DNA of 64,000 nucleotides from an uncultured Erythrobacter sp. (GTDB taxonomy: Bacteria > Pseudomonadota > Alphaproteobacteria > Sphingomonadales > Sphingomonadaceae): NCBI GenBank assembly GCA_947501005.1, contig CANMTU010000001.1:1016501-1080500 (forward strand), written 5' to 3'. Below are positions 16,117 through 26,458 of this stretch, piece after piece; within the stretch, counting starts at the first letter, position 1; each line of letters begins with the position of its first letter. Made by a program: the position numbers and the translations under genes. The notes under the pieces were generated by a model. It saw only the letters and a list, made by a program, of their open reading frames with translations, did no database searches and had not been told where the DNA came from.

Positions 16117-18783
16117 ATGACGTCGACCAACGAAATCCGCCGATCCTTCCTCGATTACTTCGCCGGCCAGGGCCATCGCGAAGTGCCGAGCGCGCCTCTC
16201 GTGCCGTATAGCGATCCGACGTTGATGTTCGTCAATGCCGGCATGGTTCCGTTCAAGAACGCTTTCACCGGCCTCGAAACCCCGCCGGCGCCGCGCGCCA
16301 CCAGCGCGCAGAAATGCGTGCGGGCCGGGGGCAAGCACAACGATCTCGACAATGTCGGCTATACCGCGCGCCATCATACCTTCTTCGAGATGCTCGGAAA
16401 TTTCAGCTTCGGCGACTATTTCAAGCAGCAGGCGATCGAACACGCCTGGACCTTGCTGACCAGGGAATGGGGCCTCGATCCGCAGCGCCTGCTGGTCACC
16501 GTCTACCACACGGACGACGAGGCGTTCGACCTGTGGAAGAAGCTCACCGGTTTCGCTGACGAGCGGATCGTTCGCATTGCCACCAAGGACAATTTCTGGG
16601 CGATGGGCGCCGACGGGCCGTGCGGGCCGTGTTCGGAAATCTTCTACGATCACGGCGACCATATCTGGGGCGGCCCCCCGGGAAGCCCCGAGGAAGACGG
16701 CGACCGCTTCGTCGAGATCTGGAACCTCGTCTTCATGCAGCACATGCAGGAGAATGACGAGATCGTCGGCAACCTCCCCCGGCCGAGCATCGACACCGGC
16801 ATGGGGATCGAGCGGGTCGCCGCCGTCATGCAAGGCGTGCACGACAATTACGATACCGACACGTTCCGCGCGCTGATCGAGGCGAGCGAAAGCCTCACCG
16901 GCGTCAAGGCGGCGGGTGACGCCACCGCCAGCCACCGCGTCATCGCGGATCACCTGCGCTCGACCAGCTTCATGCTGGCCGACGGGGTCCTGCCCAGCAA
17001 TGAAGGGCGCGGCTATGTCCTGCGGCGGATCATGCGCCGGGCGATGCGCCATGCCCACCTGCTCGGCGCGGCACAGCCGTTGATGCATCGCCTTGTGCCG
17101 GAACTGGTCAGCGAGATGGGCGCCGCCTATCCCGAGCTGGTCCGCGGACAGGCGCTGATTCAGGAAGTGCTGGAGCGGGAGGAGACCCAGTTCCGCCGCA
17201 CGCTCGACAAGGGGCTGAAGCTGCTCGACGAGGCGACCGGCGACTTGGCCGAAGGCGGAATGCTCGGCGGCGAAACCGCGTTCAAGCTCTACGATACCTA
17301 CGGCTTCCCCTACGATCTTACCGAGGACGCGCTACGCAACCGCGGCATCACGGTCGACAAGGCCGGGTTCGACGCGGCGATGGCGCAGCAGAAGGCCGCC
17401 GCCCGCGCCGCCTGGAAAGGCTCGGGCGAAGCGGCGAGCGACGAGGTCTGGTTCGACATTGCCGAACGCGAAGGCTCGACCGAGTTCACCGGCTACGCTT
17501 CGACGACCGGCGAAAGCGTCATCGTCGCCATCGTGAAGGACGGCAGCGAGGTTGAGAGCGCGAGCGAGGGCGATGCGGTCATCCTGCTCGCCAACCAGAC
17601 TCCGTTCTATGGCGAAAGCGGCGGGCAAAGCGGCGATGCGGGGCGGATCTGGACGCCGGCGGGCTTCGCCTTCGCCGTTTCGACGACCAACAAGCCGCTC
17701 GGCCGGCTTCATGCCCATGTCGGCACCGTCGGCAAGGGCACGATCCGGCGCGGCGACACCGTGCATATGGAGATCGATGCCGAGCGCCGCGACCGCATCC
17801 GCGCGAACCATTCGGCGACCCACCTCGCCCATGCGGCCTTGCGCGGCCGGCTTGGCGAGCATGTGACGCAGAAGGGATCGCTCGTATCGGAAGACCGCTT
17901 CCGCTTCGACTTCTCGCACCCCAAGGCCCTGTCGGATGAAGATATTGCCGACATCGAGGCGGAGGTGAACGCCGAAATCCGCGCCAACGAGCAGGTTTCG
18001 ACCAGACTGATGACGCCGGACGATGCCGTGACGGCCGGCGCGCTGGCCCTGTTCGGCGAGAAATACGGCGACGAGGTCCGCGTCCTCTCGATGGGTCGCA
18101 TGGGTGAGGAAGGGCGCAATTACTCGATCGAATTATGCGGCGGCACCCATGTCGAGGCGACCGGCGATATCGGCCTGTTCAAGATCGTTTCCGAAAGCGC
18201 GGTGAGTTCGGGCGTGCGCCGGATCGAAGCGCTCACCGGCGAGGCCGCGCGCCAATGGCTGCTGGCACGGGACGAGGCGGTCCGCGCGATCGCCGCCGCG
18301 CTCAAGACCTCGCCCGAGGAAGCCGCCGCCCGCGTGAGCGCACTGGTCGAGGAGCGCAAGCGGCTCGAGAAGGACCTGGCCGACGCGAAGCGCACGCTGG
18401 CCCTGGGCGGCGGGGGCGGTGCCGACAACACCGCGACGTCCGACGAGGAGATTGGCGGGGTCGCGTTCTCCGGTCAGGTCATCGAAGGGTTGAACCCCAA
18501 GGAATTGCGTCCCCTGCTCGACGAGGCGAAGAACCGCATGGGATCGGGCATCGCGGCGATCTGCGCAGTGAACGAGGGCAAGGGCGCCGTGGCTGCCGCC
18601 GTGACCGACGATCTCGTCAGCCGGTTCAGCGCGGTCGATCTGGTGCGCGCCGGGGTCGAGGCGCTGGGCGGCAAGGGCGGTGGCGGCCGGCCTGACATGG
18701 CGCAAGGCGGCGGGCCGGAAGGTTCGCAGGCAGAGGCCGCGATCGATGCCATTCGCGCCTTGCTGACAAAACAGGACGCCTGA
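16117..18783 (+). CDS. alaS: Alanyl-tRNA synthetase
   Basis: 888-residue class II synthetase. The N-terminal catalytic domain ([33 protein letters not shown]), the editing domain with the zinc-binding [11 protein letters not shown] and [13 protein letters not shown], and the C-terminal C-Ala domain ending [16 protein letters not shown] are all present. The ATG at 16117 begins the canonical domain; an in-frame extension of 58 codons upstream overlaps the GST gene in another frame and has no alaS similarity. Confidence 0.97.
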   Translation: MTSTNEIRRSFLDYFAGQGHREVPSAPLVPYSDPTLMFVNAGMVPFKNAFTGLETPPAPRATSAQKCVRAGGKHNDLDNVGYTARHHTFFEMLGNFSFGDYFKQQAIEHAWTLLTREWGLDPQRLLVTVYHTDDEAFDLWKKLTGFADERIVRIATKDNFWAMGADGPCGPCSEIFYDHGDHIWGGPPGSPEEDGDRFVEIWNLVFMQHMQENDEIVGNLPRPSIDTGMGIERVAAVMQGVHDNYDTDTFRALIEASESLTGVKAAGDATASHRVIADHLRSTSFMLADGVLPSNEGRGYVLRRIMRRAMRHAHLLGAAQPLMHRLVPELVSEMGAAYPELVRGQALIQEVLEREETQFRRTLDKGLKLLDEATGDLAEGGMLGGETAFKLYDTYGFPYDLTEDALRNRGITVDKAGFDAAMAQQKAAARAAWKGSGEAASDEVWFDIAEREGSTEFTGYASTTGESVIVAIVKDGSEVESASEGDAVILLANQTPFYGESGGQSGDAGRIWTPAGFAFAVSTTNKPLGRLHAHVGTVGKGTIRRGDTVHMEIDAERRDRIRANHSATHLAHAALRGRLGEHVTQKGSLVSEDRFRFDFSHPKALSDEDIADIEAEVNAEIRANEQVSTRLMTPDDAVTAGALALFGEKYGDEVRVLSMGRMGEEGRNYSIELCGGTHVEATGDIGLFKIVSESAVSSGVRRIEALTGEAARQWLLARDEAVRAIAAALKTSPEEAAARVSALVEERKRLEKDLADAKRTLALGGGGGADNTATSDEEIGGVAFSGQVIEGLNPKELRPLLDEAKNRMGSGIAAICAVNEGKGAVAAAVTDDLVSRFSAVDLVRAGVEALGGKGGGGRPDMAQGGGPEGSQAEAAIDAIRALLTKQDA

Positions 18784-18806
18784 CCGGCGCGAACCGGTCA
18801 GGCGTC
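18775..18806 (+). terminator. Perfect hairpin overlapping the alaS stop, probable terminator
   Basis: A perfect 13-bp stem (18775-18787 with 18794-18806, loop CGCGAA) includes the alaS stop codon. Only a weak T/A-rich tail follows, so it could act as a terminator in either direction or as a 3' stabiliser. It lies between convergent genes. Confidence 0.6.
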
Positions 18807-18822
18807 TGTCTAAATTGTCGGT

Positions 18823-19002
18823 TCAGGCGTTCGGTGTCTTCTTGGTCTCACCGCTGGACCCGCGTTCGATGTCGTAGCCTTCGGTGTCGCCGGGCGCGCC
18901 GCGCTTGTCGGTCGGGGCGCTGCTCTTCTGCGGATCGGCGACGTTTTGCGGCTTGAACTTCTCGTCGTTGGGGATCGGCTTGGTCGGGTCGATATCGCTC
19001 AT
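18823..19002 (-). CDS. Small hydrophilic, probably disordered protein (EcfG-promoted)
   Basis: 59 codons, starting MSDIDPTKPIPNDEK and ending KKTPNA. The protein has almost no hydrophobic core: it is rich in Asp, Lys, Pro, Thr, Ser and Gly, with no Cys, Trp or Leu, which indicates an intrinsically disordered hydrophilin-like product. AAAGGAGA lies 8 bases before the ATG. An EcfG-type promoter starts about 22 bases upstream and shares sequence with the promoter of the second small gene at 25617-25862. I do not recognise a named family. A role in the general stress response is inferred from the promoter and composition. Confidence 0.75.
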   Translation of the reverse strand: MSDIDPTKPIPNDEKFKPQNVADPQKSSAPTDKRGAPGDTEGYDIERGSSGETKKTPNA

Positions 19003-19023
19003 CTCGTAGTCTCCTTTACCCTA

Positions 19024-19050
19024 CCAACGGCCGGGACCGGCGAGAGTTCA
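19024..19050 (-). promoter_or_regulatory. EcfG-type (general stress sigma factor) promoter, copy A
   Basis: Minus-strand TGAAC at 19050-19046, a 16-base spacer and CGTTGG at 19029-19024, matching the alphaproteobacterial EcfG consensus GGAAC-N16/17-CGTT except the first G. The spacer and leader share GAACTCTC and GGCCGTTGGT with copy B at 25884-25911. Confidence 0.7.
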
Positions 19051-19057
19051 AAACTTT

Positions 19058-20818
19058 TCAACCGCTCAGCGTGCTGGTCTTGAGTTTCGGCTTGTAGTTC
19101 AGGGCGCCTTCCCGCTCGATCTTGCTGCGGAACTCGTCCCGCTTCTCGTGAATGGAGGCGATCACCGGCCCCATCGCGACGCCGATGTCGACCAGCACCG
19201 CCTCGCTTAATTGCAGCGAGCTTTCGAGCGTTTCGGGAACCGCATGGCTGGCACCAGCCCGATAGAGTTCGGCGGCGTAGTTCGTATCGCGCGCACGGGC
19301 GACGATCAGCAGATCGGGATAATTCCGGCGCAGCTTGGATACGAGGCGCTGGGCGAGGATCGGCTCGTCCATCGTCAGGACGACGGCGGTGGCCCGGTCG
19401 ACCTCCAGCCGATCCATCGTGTCGCCCCGCGCGGCATCGCCGAACATGGCGTGATAGCCTTTGCGCTTGGCGAATTCGATCAGGTCCGCGTCGGAATCGA
19501 GGGCGATATAAGGCTGACCATGAGTATCGAGCATCTGCGCGATCAGCCGGCCGACACGCCCGATGCCGACGATGATCACGCGGCTTTCCCCGCGCTCGTC
19601 CAGCGGGAGGACCGGCACCGGTTCCACCCGCCGCGCGATGACCCGGCCGAGGCGGGCGAGAACGGGCGTGATCGTCAACCCGATGGCGGTAACGATCTGC
19701 CAGAACTGCGCGGTGCCGGGCTGGATCAACAGCGCCGAACTGGCCGCCGCCAGAATGATCAACGTGGTCTCTGACGGGCTCGCCATGAGGATGCCAGTTT
19801 CCGCCGCCGTGCTGCGCCGCGCGCCCATGACGCGCAAGAGGAAGCCAGTCAGCGACGCCTTGAACAGGATGACCAGACACACGGCGGTCGCGATCATGCC
19901 GACATTGTTCCAGATCGTCGCCAGATCGATGCTCATGCCGACCGTGATGAGGAAGATGCCCAGCGCGAGGCCCTTGAACGGTTCGATGATCGTTTCGACC
20001 TCGCCGTGATATTCCGTTTCGGCGATCAAGATCCCGGCGAGCAGCGCGCCGACGATGGGCGACAGGCCGACCGCGGCCGTCGCAAGGCTCGCCCCGATGA
20101 CCACCAGCAAGGCGGCGGCGAGGAACAGTTCGGGGCTCTTGGTCCGGGCAGCTTGGGCGAACAGGCGGGGCAAGGCGATGCGCCCCGCGATCATCATGAC
20201 CGCGACCACCAGCCCGCCCTGCCACAGCGTGTCGAGCATTCCGGCCCAGCCGTCTCCGTCGGCATTGGGCGCCATCGCGCCGAGGATGAAGATGATCGGT
20301 ACGATCATGATGTCCTCGAACAGCAACATCGACAATGCCGCGCGCCCGACCGGGCTCTGCGTACCCGAGATCGGCAGCACGATCGCGGTCGAGGAGAAGG
20401 CGAGCGCGAAGCCAAGGGCCAGCGCCCCGGTCCAGAACTGGCCCATCATGGCCAGCACGATGGCGATCAGCACCCCGCCCAGAATGACCTCGAGCGCACC
20501 CAGGCCGAACACCAGTTTTCGCAATTGCCACAAGCGGTTGAAGCTCAATTCCAGACCGATCGTGAAGAGCAGCAGGATGATCCCGAACTCCGCGAACGGG
20601 GCCAGCGCCTCGGGATCGGTAATGGTTATGTGGGTCAGCCACGGCCGCTCGTAGACCAGTTGCCCGAGGCCGTAGGGTCCGACGAGGACGCCGATCAGGA
20701 TGAAGCCGATGATCGGCGTGATCCGGAAGCGGGCGAAGACCGGGATGACCAGCCCCGCCGCCCCCAGGATAACCAGCGCATCGGATATTGCGGGGGATGC
20801 GAGGTCGCCGGAAGCCAT
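19058..20818 (-). CDS. Monovalent cation:proton antiporter, KefB/KefC-like (CPA2) with RCK domain
   Basis: 586 residues. The N-terminal membrane domain has about 12-13 helices, with the CPA2 hallmarks IIGFILIGVLVGPYGLG, IILLLFTIGLELSFNRLW and GFALAFSSTAIVLPI. The cytoplasmic part holds a TrkA-N/RCK nucleotide-binding fold (VIIVGIGRVGRLIAQML, then ALDSDADLIEFAKRKGYHAMFGDAAR) that gates transport by NAD(H) or glutathione adducts in Kef proteins. It probably exports K+ in exchange for H+ during electrophile stress; Na+/H+ exchange is the alternative. It is divergent from nothing immediate and lies 70 bases downstream of the GNAT-nitrilase gene on the same strand. Confidence 0.9.
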   Translation of the reverse strand: MASGDLASPAISDALVILGAAGLVIPVFARFRITPIIGFILIGVLVGPYGLGQLVYERPWLTHITITDPEALAPFAEFGIILLLFTIGLELSFNRLWQLRKLVFGLGALEVILGGVLIAIVLAMMGQFWTGALALGFALAFSSTAIVLPISGTQSPVGRAALSMLLFEDIMIVPIIFILGAMAPNADGDGWAGMLDTLWQGGLVVAVMMIAGRIALPRLFAQAARTKSPELFLAAALLVVIGASLATAAVGLSPIVGALLAGILIAETEYHGEVETIIEPFKGLALGIFLITVGMSIDLATIWNNVGMIATAVCLVILFKASLTGFLLRVMGARRSTAAETGILMASPSETTLIILAAASSALLIQPGTAQFWQIVTAIGLTITPVLARLGRVIARRVEPVPVLPLDERGESRVIIVGIGRVGRLIAQMLDTHGQPYIALDSDADLIEFAKRKGYHAMFGDAARGDTMDRLEVDRATAVVLTMDEPILAQRLVSKLRRNYPDLLIVARARDTNYAAELYRAGASHAVPETLESSLQLSEAVLVDIGVAMGPVIASIHEKRDEFRSKIEREGALNYKPKLKTSTLSG

Positions 20819-20888
20819 GAACCGCTCCTATCGCGAACCCCCCGGCAATGCCATCGACCTTTTCGGTTCGCCGGCCAAAGGCCTGCTA

Positions 20889-22544
<1,656 letters not shown>

Positions 22545-22576
22545 GATCTGTCCTTGCCAAGGGGCTATGACGGGCA

Positions 22577-22607
22577 AGGGCGCGGCACCCGTACGGTTCC
22601 GCGCCCT
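22577..22607 (-). terminator. Probable terminator hairpin downstream of icd
   Basis: GGGCGCGG (22578-22585) pairs with CCGCGCCC (22599-22606), with further pairing in the loop. The stem follows the icd stop on the minus strand but lacks a clear U-tract. Confidence 0.45.
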
Positions 22608-22647
22608 CCCGATTGTCTTCAGAGATAAGTGCCGCGTGGCGGCGGCT

Positions 22648-23868
22648 TCAAGCCTGGGCGGCCATTTCCTTTTCCAGCCCCTCGACGATCGCTTCGAAGA
22701 ACTGTTCGGTGGTCATCCAGCTCTGGTTCGGGCCGATTAACAGCGCGAGGTCCTTGGTCATCTTGCCGCTTTCGACGGTCTTGACGCAGACCCGCTCCAG
22801 CGTCTCGGCGAAGGTCACGACTTCGGGCGTGTTGTCGAACCGGCCGCGATACATCAGCCCGCGGGTCCAGGCGAAGATGCTGGCGATGGGGTTGGTGCTG
22901 GTCGCCTTGCCTTCCTGATGCTGACGATAGTGGCGGGTCACGGTGCCGTGAGCGGCTTCCGCTTCCACCGTCTTGCCGTCGGGCGTCATGAGGACCGACG
23001 TCATCAGGCCGAGCGAGCCGAAGCCCTGCGCCACGACGTCCGACTGCACGTCGCCGTCATAGTTCTTGCAGGCCCAGACGAACTTGCCGTTCCACTTCAG
23101 CGCCGAGGCGACCATATCGTCGATCAGGCGGTGTTCGTAGGTGATCTTCGCTTCCTTGAACTTGTCCGCGAACTCGGTGTCGAAGATCTCCTGGAACAGG
23201 TCCTTGAAGCGGCCATCGTACTTCTTGAGGATGGTGTTCTTGGTCGACAGATAGACCGGCCAGCCGCGATCGAGCCCGTAATTCATGCAGGCGCGCGCGA
23301 AATCGCGGATCGAATCGTCGAGATTGTACATCGCCATGGCGACGCCGCTGGACTGGAATTCGTACACGTCGAGATCGATGTTCTCGCCGTTCTCGCCTTC
23401 GAACACGAGGCGCAGCTTGCCGGGGCCGGGGATCAGCGTATCCTTGGCGCGGTACTGGTCGCCGAAGGCATGGCGGCCGACCACGATCGGATCGGTCCAG
23501 CCCGGCACGAGGCGCGGCACGTTGTCGATCACGATCGGCTCGCGGAAGACGACGCCGCCGAGGATGTTGCGGATCGTGCCGTTGGGGCTGACCCACATCT
23601 TTTTGAGGCCGAATTCCTCGACCCGCTGTTCGTCGGGCGTGATGGTGGCGCATTTGACGCCGACGCCGTATTGCTTGATCGCATTCGCCGCGTCGACCGT
23701 GATCTGGTCCTCGGTCTCGTCGCGCTTTTCGATCGAGAGGTCGTAGTATTTCAGATCGATATCGAGATAGGGCAGGATCAGCCGTTCGCGGATCCACTGC
23801 CAGATAATCTTGGTCATTTCGTCGCCGTCGAGTTCGACGACCGGGTTCGCCACCTTGATCTTCGCCAT
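22648..23868 (-). CDS. icd: NADP-dependent isocitrate dehydrogenase
   Basis: 406-residue homodimeric type II enzyme that makes 2-oxoglutarate and NADPH in the TCA cycle. The N-terminus [23 protein letters not shown], the [11 protein letters not shown] segment, the substrate-binding [13 protein letters not shown] and the NADP-region [34 protein letters not shown] match the eukaryote-like bacterial IDH subfamily common in alphaproteobacteria. It is a single-gene unit. Confidence 0.96.
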   Translation of the reverse strand: MAKIKVANPVVELDGDEMTKIIWQWIRERLILPYLDIDLKYYDLSIEKRDETEDQITVDAANAIKQYGVGVKCATITPDEQRVEEFGLKKMWVSPNGTIRNILGGVVFREPIVIDNVPRLVPGWTDPIVVGRHAFGDQYRAKDTLIPGPGKLRLVFEGENGENIDLDVYEFQSSGVAMAMYNLDDSIRDFARACMNYGLDRGWPVYLSTKNTILKKYDGRFKDLFQEIFDTEFADKFKEAKITYEHRLIDDMVASALKWNGKFVWACKNYDGDVQSDVVAQGFGSLGLMTSVLMTPDGKTVEAEAAHGTVTRHYRQHQEGKATSTNPIASIFAWTRGLMYRGRFDNTPEVVTFAETLERVCVKTVESGKMTKDLALLIGPNQSWMTTEQFFEAIVEGLEKEMAAQA

Positions 23869-24131
23869 GAGAGTCCTGTTCGGTTCGTGTGTTTGCGCCG
23901 CGCTTTAGCAGAGAGAGGCGCGAGGGCAAGGCAAGGCGGCCGAGCGCGTGGTATCCGGAGAAATATGGCCGTTCCCCTGCGGCAAGTTGTGTCGCAGTTT
24001 CGGACGGTTGGTAAAAGAGCCGTTGCGGCGCGGGATACCCGGCCCTACCTAACCGTCATTCCGCGTGACGCCATGCGGACTGTCCGCAGAGCGTTCAGAA
24101 CATGCAAAACGCGCGCATTGCGAGGCCACTC

Positions 24132-25499
24132 ATGCCATTTCGGGATTATTTGAACGGGAACCTGCGACCTGCGATGGAACATCGCCGGCTGCAGCTTTAC
24201 GTCATCCTGTTCCTGGCGGATTGCGCGATCGTGTGGCTCAGTTTCCGGCTGGGCAGCGCGCTCGGCATCGGTGGATCGCCCAGCGGGCAGGCGATGCAGA
24301 TCATGCAGATGGTGCTGCCGATCTTCGTAGTCATCGCGGCCTATAACCGCCTGTATTCGATCCGCGCGCTCGAACAGTTGCGATATGCCTTGGGGCGGCT
24401 GGTCACGGCGGTGGCCATATCTTCTATGCTGTTCCTGGTGGTGACGGTGTACGCCCGTACGAGCGACGAATTCCCGCGTGGGACCTTTTCGGTCTCGATC
24501 CTGGTCGCACTGGTGCTGATGGGTCTGGTAAGGGTCGGCGCCTATTACCTCATCCGCAATCACTTCGGCGGAAGGGTTCGCAGCGTGCTGGTGATCGACG
24601 ATGGCGGTCCGCCGCTGAATTTTCCGAATGCGGACGTCGTCGCCGCCGATCCGACCCTGATCGCCAATGCCCATTCCGATCCGCGCGCGCTCGACATGAT
24701 CGGGCAGGCAATGCGCAACATGGACCGGGTGATCGTGTCCTGCCCTGTCAAGCGGCGCCAGTTCTGGACCGCGATCATGCGGGCCGCCGGTGTGCATGGC
24801 GAGGTTGTTTCGGAATCGCTGCAGGAATTGGGCGCGCTCGCGCTCGAACGGGATCACGGATTCTCGTTTTTGGTCGTGTCGGCCGGGCCGCTCGGCCTGC
24901 GCGACCGGCTGGCGAAGCGGGCAATCGATCTCGCTTTCACGGTGCCGGCGCTGATCGTGCTTTCGCCGCTGATGCTGATCGTCGCGCTGCTCATCAAGCT
25001 GGAGGATGGCGGGCCGATCTTCTTCGTGCAGCCCCGCATGGGGCAGCACAATTGCATGTTCAACATGCTCAAGTTCCGCTCCATGCGCGTGGAAAAGCTC
25101 GATAACGACGGCGCCCGTTCCACCGCGCGCGACGATGATCGGGTGACGCGGATCGGCAAGTTCATTCGCCGGACGAGCATCGACGAATTGCCGCAATTGC
25201 TCAACGTCCTGCTCGCGGAGATGAGCCTCGTGGGTCCGCGCCCGCATGCGCTCGGTTCGCTGGCGAACGAGAAGCTGTTCTGGGAGATCGACCGGGATTA
25301 CTGGCATCGCCATTCGCTCAAGCCCGGACTGACGGGGCTGGCGCAGATCCGGGGCTATCGCGGGGCGACGGAGACGGAAACCCATCTGACCGATCGGTTG
25401 CAGGCGGATCTCGAATATATCCGCACATGGACGCCGCTGGCCGATATCAAGATCATGCTGGCGACGGCGAGAGTGCTGGTTCACCCCAACGCATATTAG
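24132..25499 (+). CDS. Undecaprenyl-phosphate sugar-1-phosphate transferase (WcaJ/ExoY type)
   Basis: 455 residues. Four or five N-terminal membrane segments and a CoA-binding-like middle lead to the bacterial sugar transferase domain: a membrane re-entrant helix (KRAIDLAFTVPALIVLSPLMLIVALLIKLED), then GPIFFVQPRMG, KFRSMRVE, RRTSIDELPQLLNVL, MSLVGPRPHA and KPGLTGLAQIRG. It transfers a sugar phosphate to undecaprenyl phosphate to begin exopolysaccharide assembly. The ATG at 24132 is preferred over one 10 codons earlier because CGAGG precedes it at proper spacing. It stands alone; no other polysaccharide genes are in the window. Confidence 0.9.
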   Translation: MPFRDYLNGNLRPAMEHRRLQLYVILFLADCAIVWLSFRLGSALGIGGSPSGQAMQIMQMVLPIFVVIAAYNRLYSIRALEQLRYALGRLVTAVAISSMLFLVVTVYARTSDEFPRGTFSVSILVALVLMGLVRVGAYYLIRNHFGGRVRSVLVIDDGGPPLNFPNADVVAADPTLIANAHSDPRALDMIGQAMRNMDRVIVSCPVKRRQFWTAIMRAAGVHGEVVSESLQELGALALERDHGFSFLVVSAGPLGLRDRLAKRAIDLAFTVPALIVLSPLMLIVALLIKLEDGGPIFFVQPRMGQHNCMFNMLKFRSMRVEKLDNDGARSTARDDDRVTRIGKFIRRTSIDELPQLLNVLLAEMSLVGPRPHALGSLANEKLFWEIDRDYWHRHSLKPGLTGLAQIRGYRGATETETHLTDRLQADLEYIRTWTPLADIKIMLATARVLVHPNAY

Positions 25500-25561
25500 T
25501 CTGCGCGGGAGCGCTACCAGACGAGCACTGCGTTGGAACCGCGCCCGACGAAACCCGACGC

Positions 25562-25594
25562 AAAAATGGCGGCAGGCCGAAGCCCGCCGCCATT
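25562..25594 (-). terminator. Terminator of the second small EcfG-promoted gene
   Basis: A 13-bp stem with one mismatch (25565-25577 with 25582-25594, loop CGAA) is followed by TTTTT on the minus strand. It is well placed for the minus-strand gene ending at 25617 and may also serve the convergent sugar transferase gene. Confidence 0.75.
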
Positions 25595-25616
25595 CTGCTG
25601 GTTCACGATCGAACGA

Positions 25617-25862
25617 TCAGCTGTTGCGCGATTCCTGTATCGCGTCGCGGGTTTTCGGACCCTTCTGCGCATCCTGCGAAGGATTGTCCGACCCCACTTC
25701 GGGTTCGCGATTTTCGGGATCGGTCGCGCGGTTCAATTCTCCGCGCGAACCGACCTGGCGATTGACTTCGCCGCCTGACGAACTCGACTGCGACGGGGTC
25801 TCGCCCTCGGTGATCGCGTCGATCAGATCGTTGTCGGGGTGGCGGGACTGGCGTTCGGGCAT
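25617..25862 (-). CDS. Small hydrophilic, probably disordered protein (EcfG-promoted), second copy
   Basis: 81 residues, starting MPERQSRHPDNDLIDAITEG and rich in Ser, Gly, Glu, Asn, Asp, Gln and Arg, with no Cys, Trp, Phe or Tyr. The composition indicates an intrinsically disordered protein. An AAAGGAG site lies 7 bases before the ATG at 25862; two upstream codons (MQ) give a slightly longer alternative. The promoter and leader are close to those of the gene at 18823-19002, although the proteins are not clearly homologous in order. No named family recognised; a stress-protective role is inferred from the promoter. Confidence 0.72.
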   Translation of the reverse strand: MPERQSRHPDNDLIDAITEGETPSQSSSSGGEVNRQVGSRGELNRATDPENREPEVGSDNPSQDAQKGPKTRDAIQESRNS

Positions 25863-25883
25863 TTGCATTCTCCTTTTGACCAA

Positions 25884-25911
25884 CCAACGGGCCGGGCGAC
25901 AGGAGAGTTCC
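25884..25911 (-). promoter_or_regulatory. EcfG-type promoter, copy B
   Basis: Minus-strand GGAAC at 25911-25907, a 17-base spacer and CGTTGG at 25889-25884, an exact match to the EcfG consensus GGAAC-N16/17-CGTT. Sequence beyond the two boxes (GAACTCTC, GGCCCGTTGGT, AAAGGAGA) is shared with copy A. Confidence 0.78.
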
Positions 25912-25922
25912 GCGCAGCCCGC

Positions 25923-26312
25923 TCAGATCAGGCCGAGCTTCTCCAGCTTGCCCGCCAGCCGGCCCGGCATCACGTCGCCGATATCCTCGCCTGCGCCGAG
26001 ATCCCGCGGCGGCTCGCCCTTGAGGTAGCGCCAGCCCTGATGCGCGCGTTTCGGGCGGGGCAGTACCGGGATCAATCGCGGTTCGAGATTGATGAACCAG
26101 CGGCCGTTATCCTGCTCCTCGAACCCGGTGATCGGCGAACGGGCGACGAGGTTGTGCTCGTGAATCCAGAACAGCGAACCGCCGATGCATTCCTCCCAGC
26201 GGGTCGGGCGGTAACGGGTGTTGACCGCCATGCGCGGCCGGTTGGCGTACCAGCTCTCGATGTCGGCGTAGCTCTTCGCGCCAAAGGCGATCTTGGTGAG
26301 GTTGAGGGGCAT
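25923..26312 (-). CDS. DUF1489 family protein
   Basis: 129 residues. The opening MPLNLTKIAFGAKSYADIESWY, the middle TRYRPTRWEECIGGSLFWI and the HQGWRYLKGEPPRDL segment are the conserved parts of DUF1489, a small cytosolic family nearly confined to alphaproteobacteria. Function unknown; no catalytic residues are recognised. Its stop lies directly next to the EcfG promoter of the following minus-strand small gene, with only 12 bases between. Confidence 0.85.
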   Translation of the reverse strand: MPLNLTKIAFGAKSYADIESWYANRPRMAVNTRYRPTRWEECIGGSLFWIHEHNLVARSPITGFEEQDNGRWFINLEPRLIPVLPRPKRAHQGWRYLKGEPPRDLGAGEDIGDVMPGRLAGKLEKLGLI

Positions 26313-26458
26313 TCCTGTCGAGATAGGGCCTATCGCGCCCCGGACAAGAAACCCGCTTGGCCCCGATCAGTCCGAGGGCTGTGTTTCGTTGCCAATCCTG
26401 CAAACCGCAAAACCGGTCTTTCGTCAGGCTCCGGACGAACCGCTCGTCCGCTGCTCGC

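Noticed and set aside
24045-25484. A 479-codon antisense open frame over the sugar-transferase gene
   Set aside because: It is a by-product of high GC codon bias; it has no recognisable domain while the plus-strand frame has full sugar-transferase motifs.
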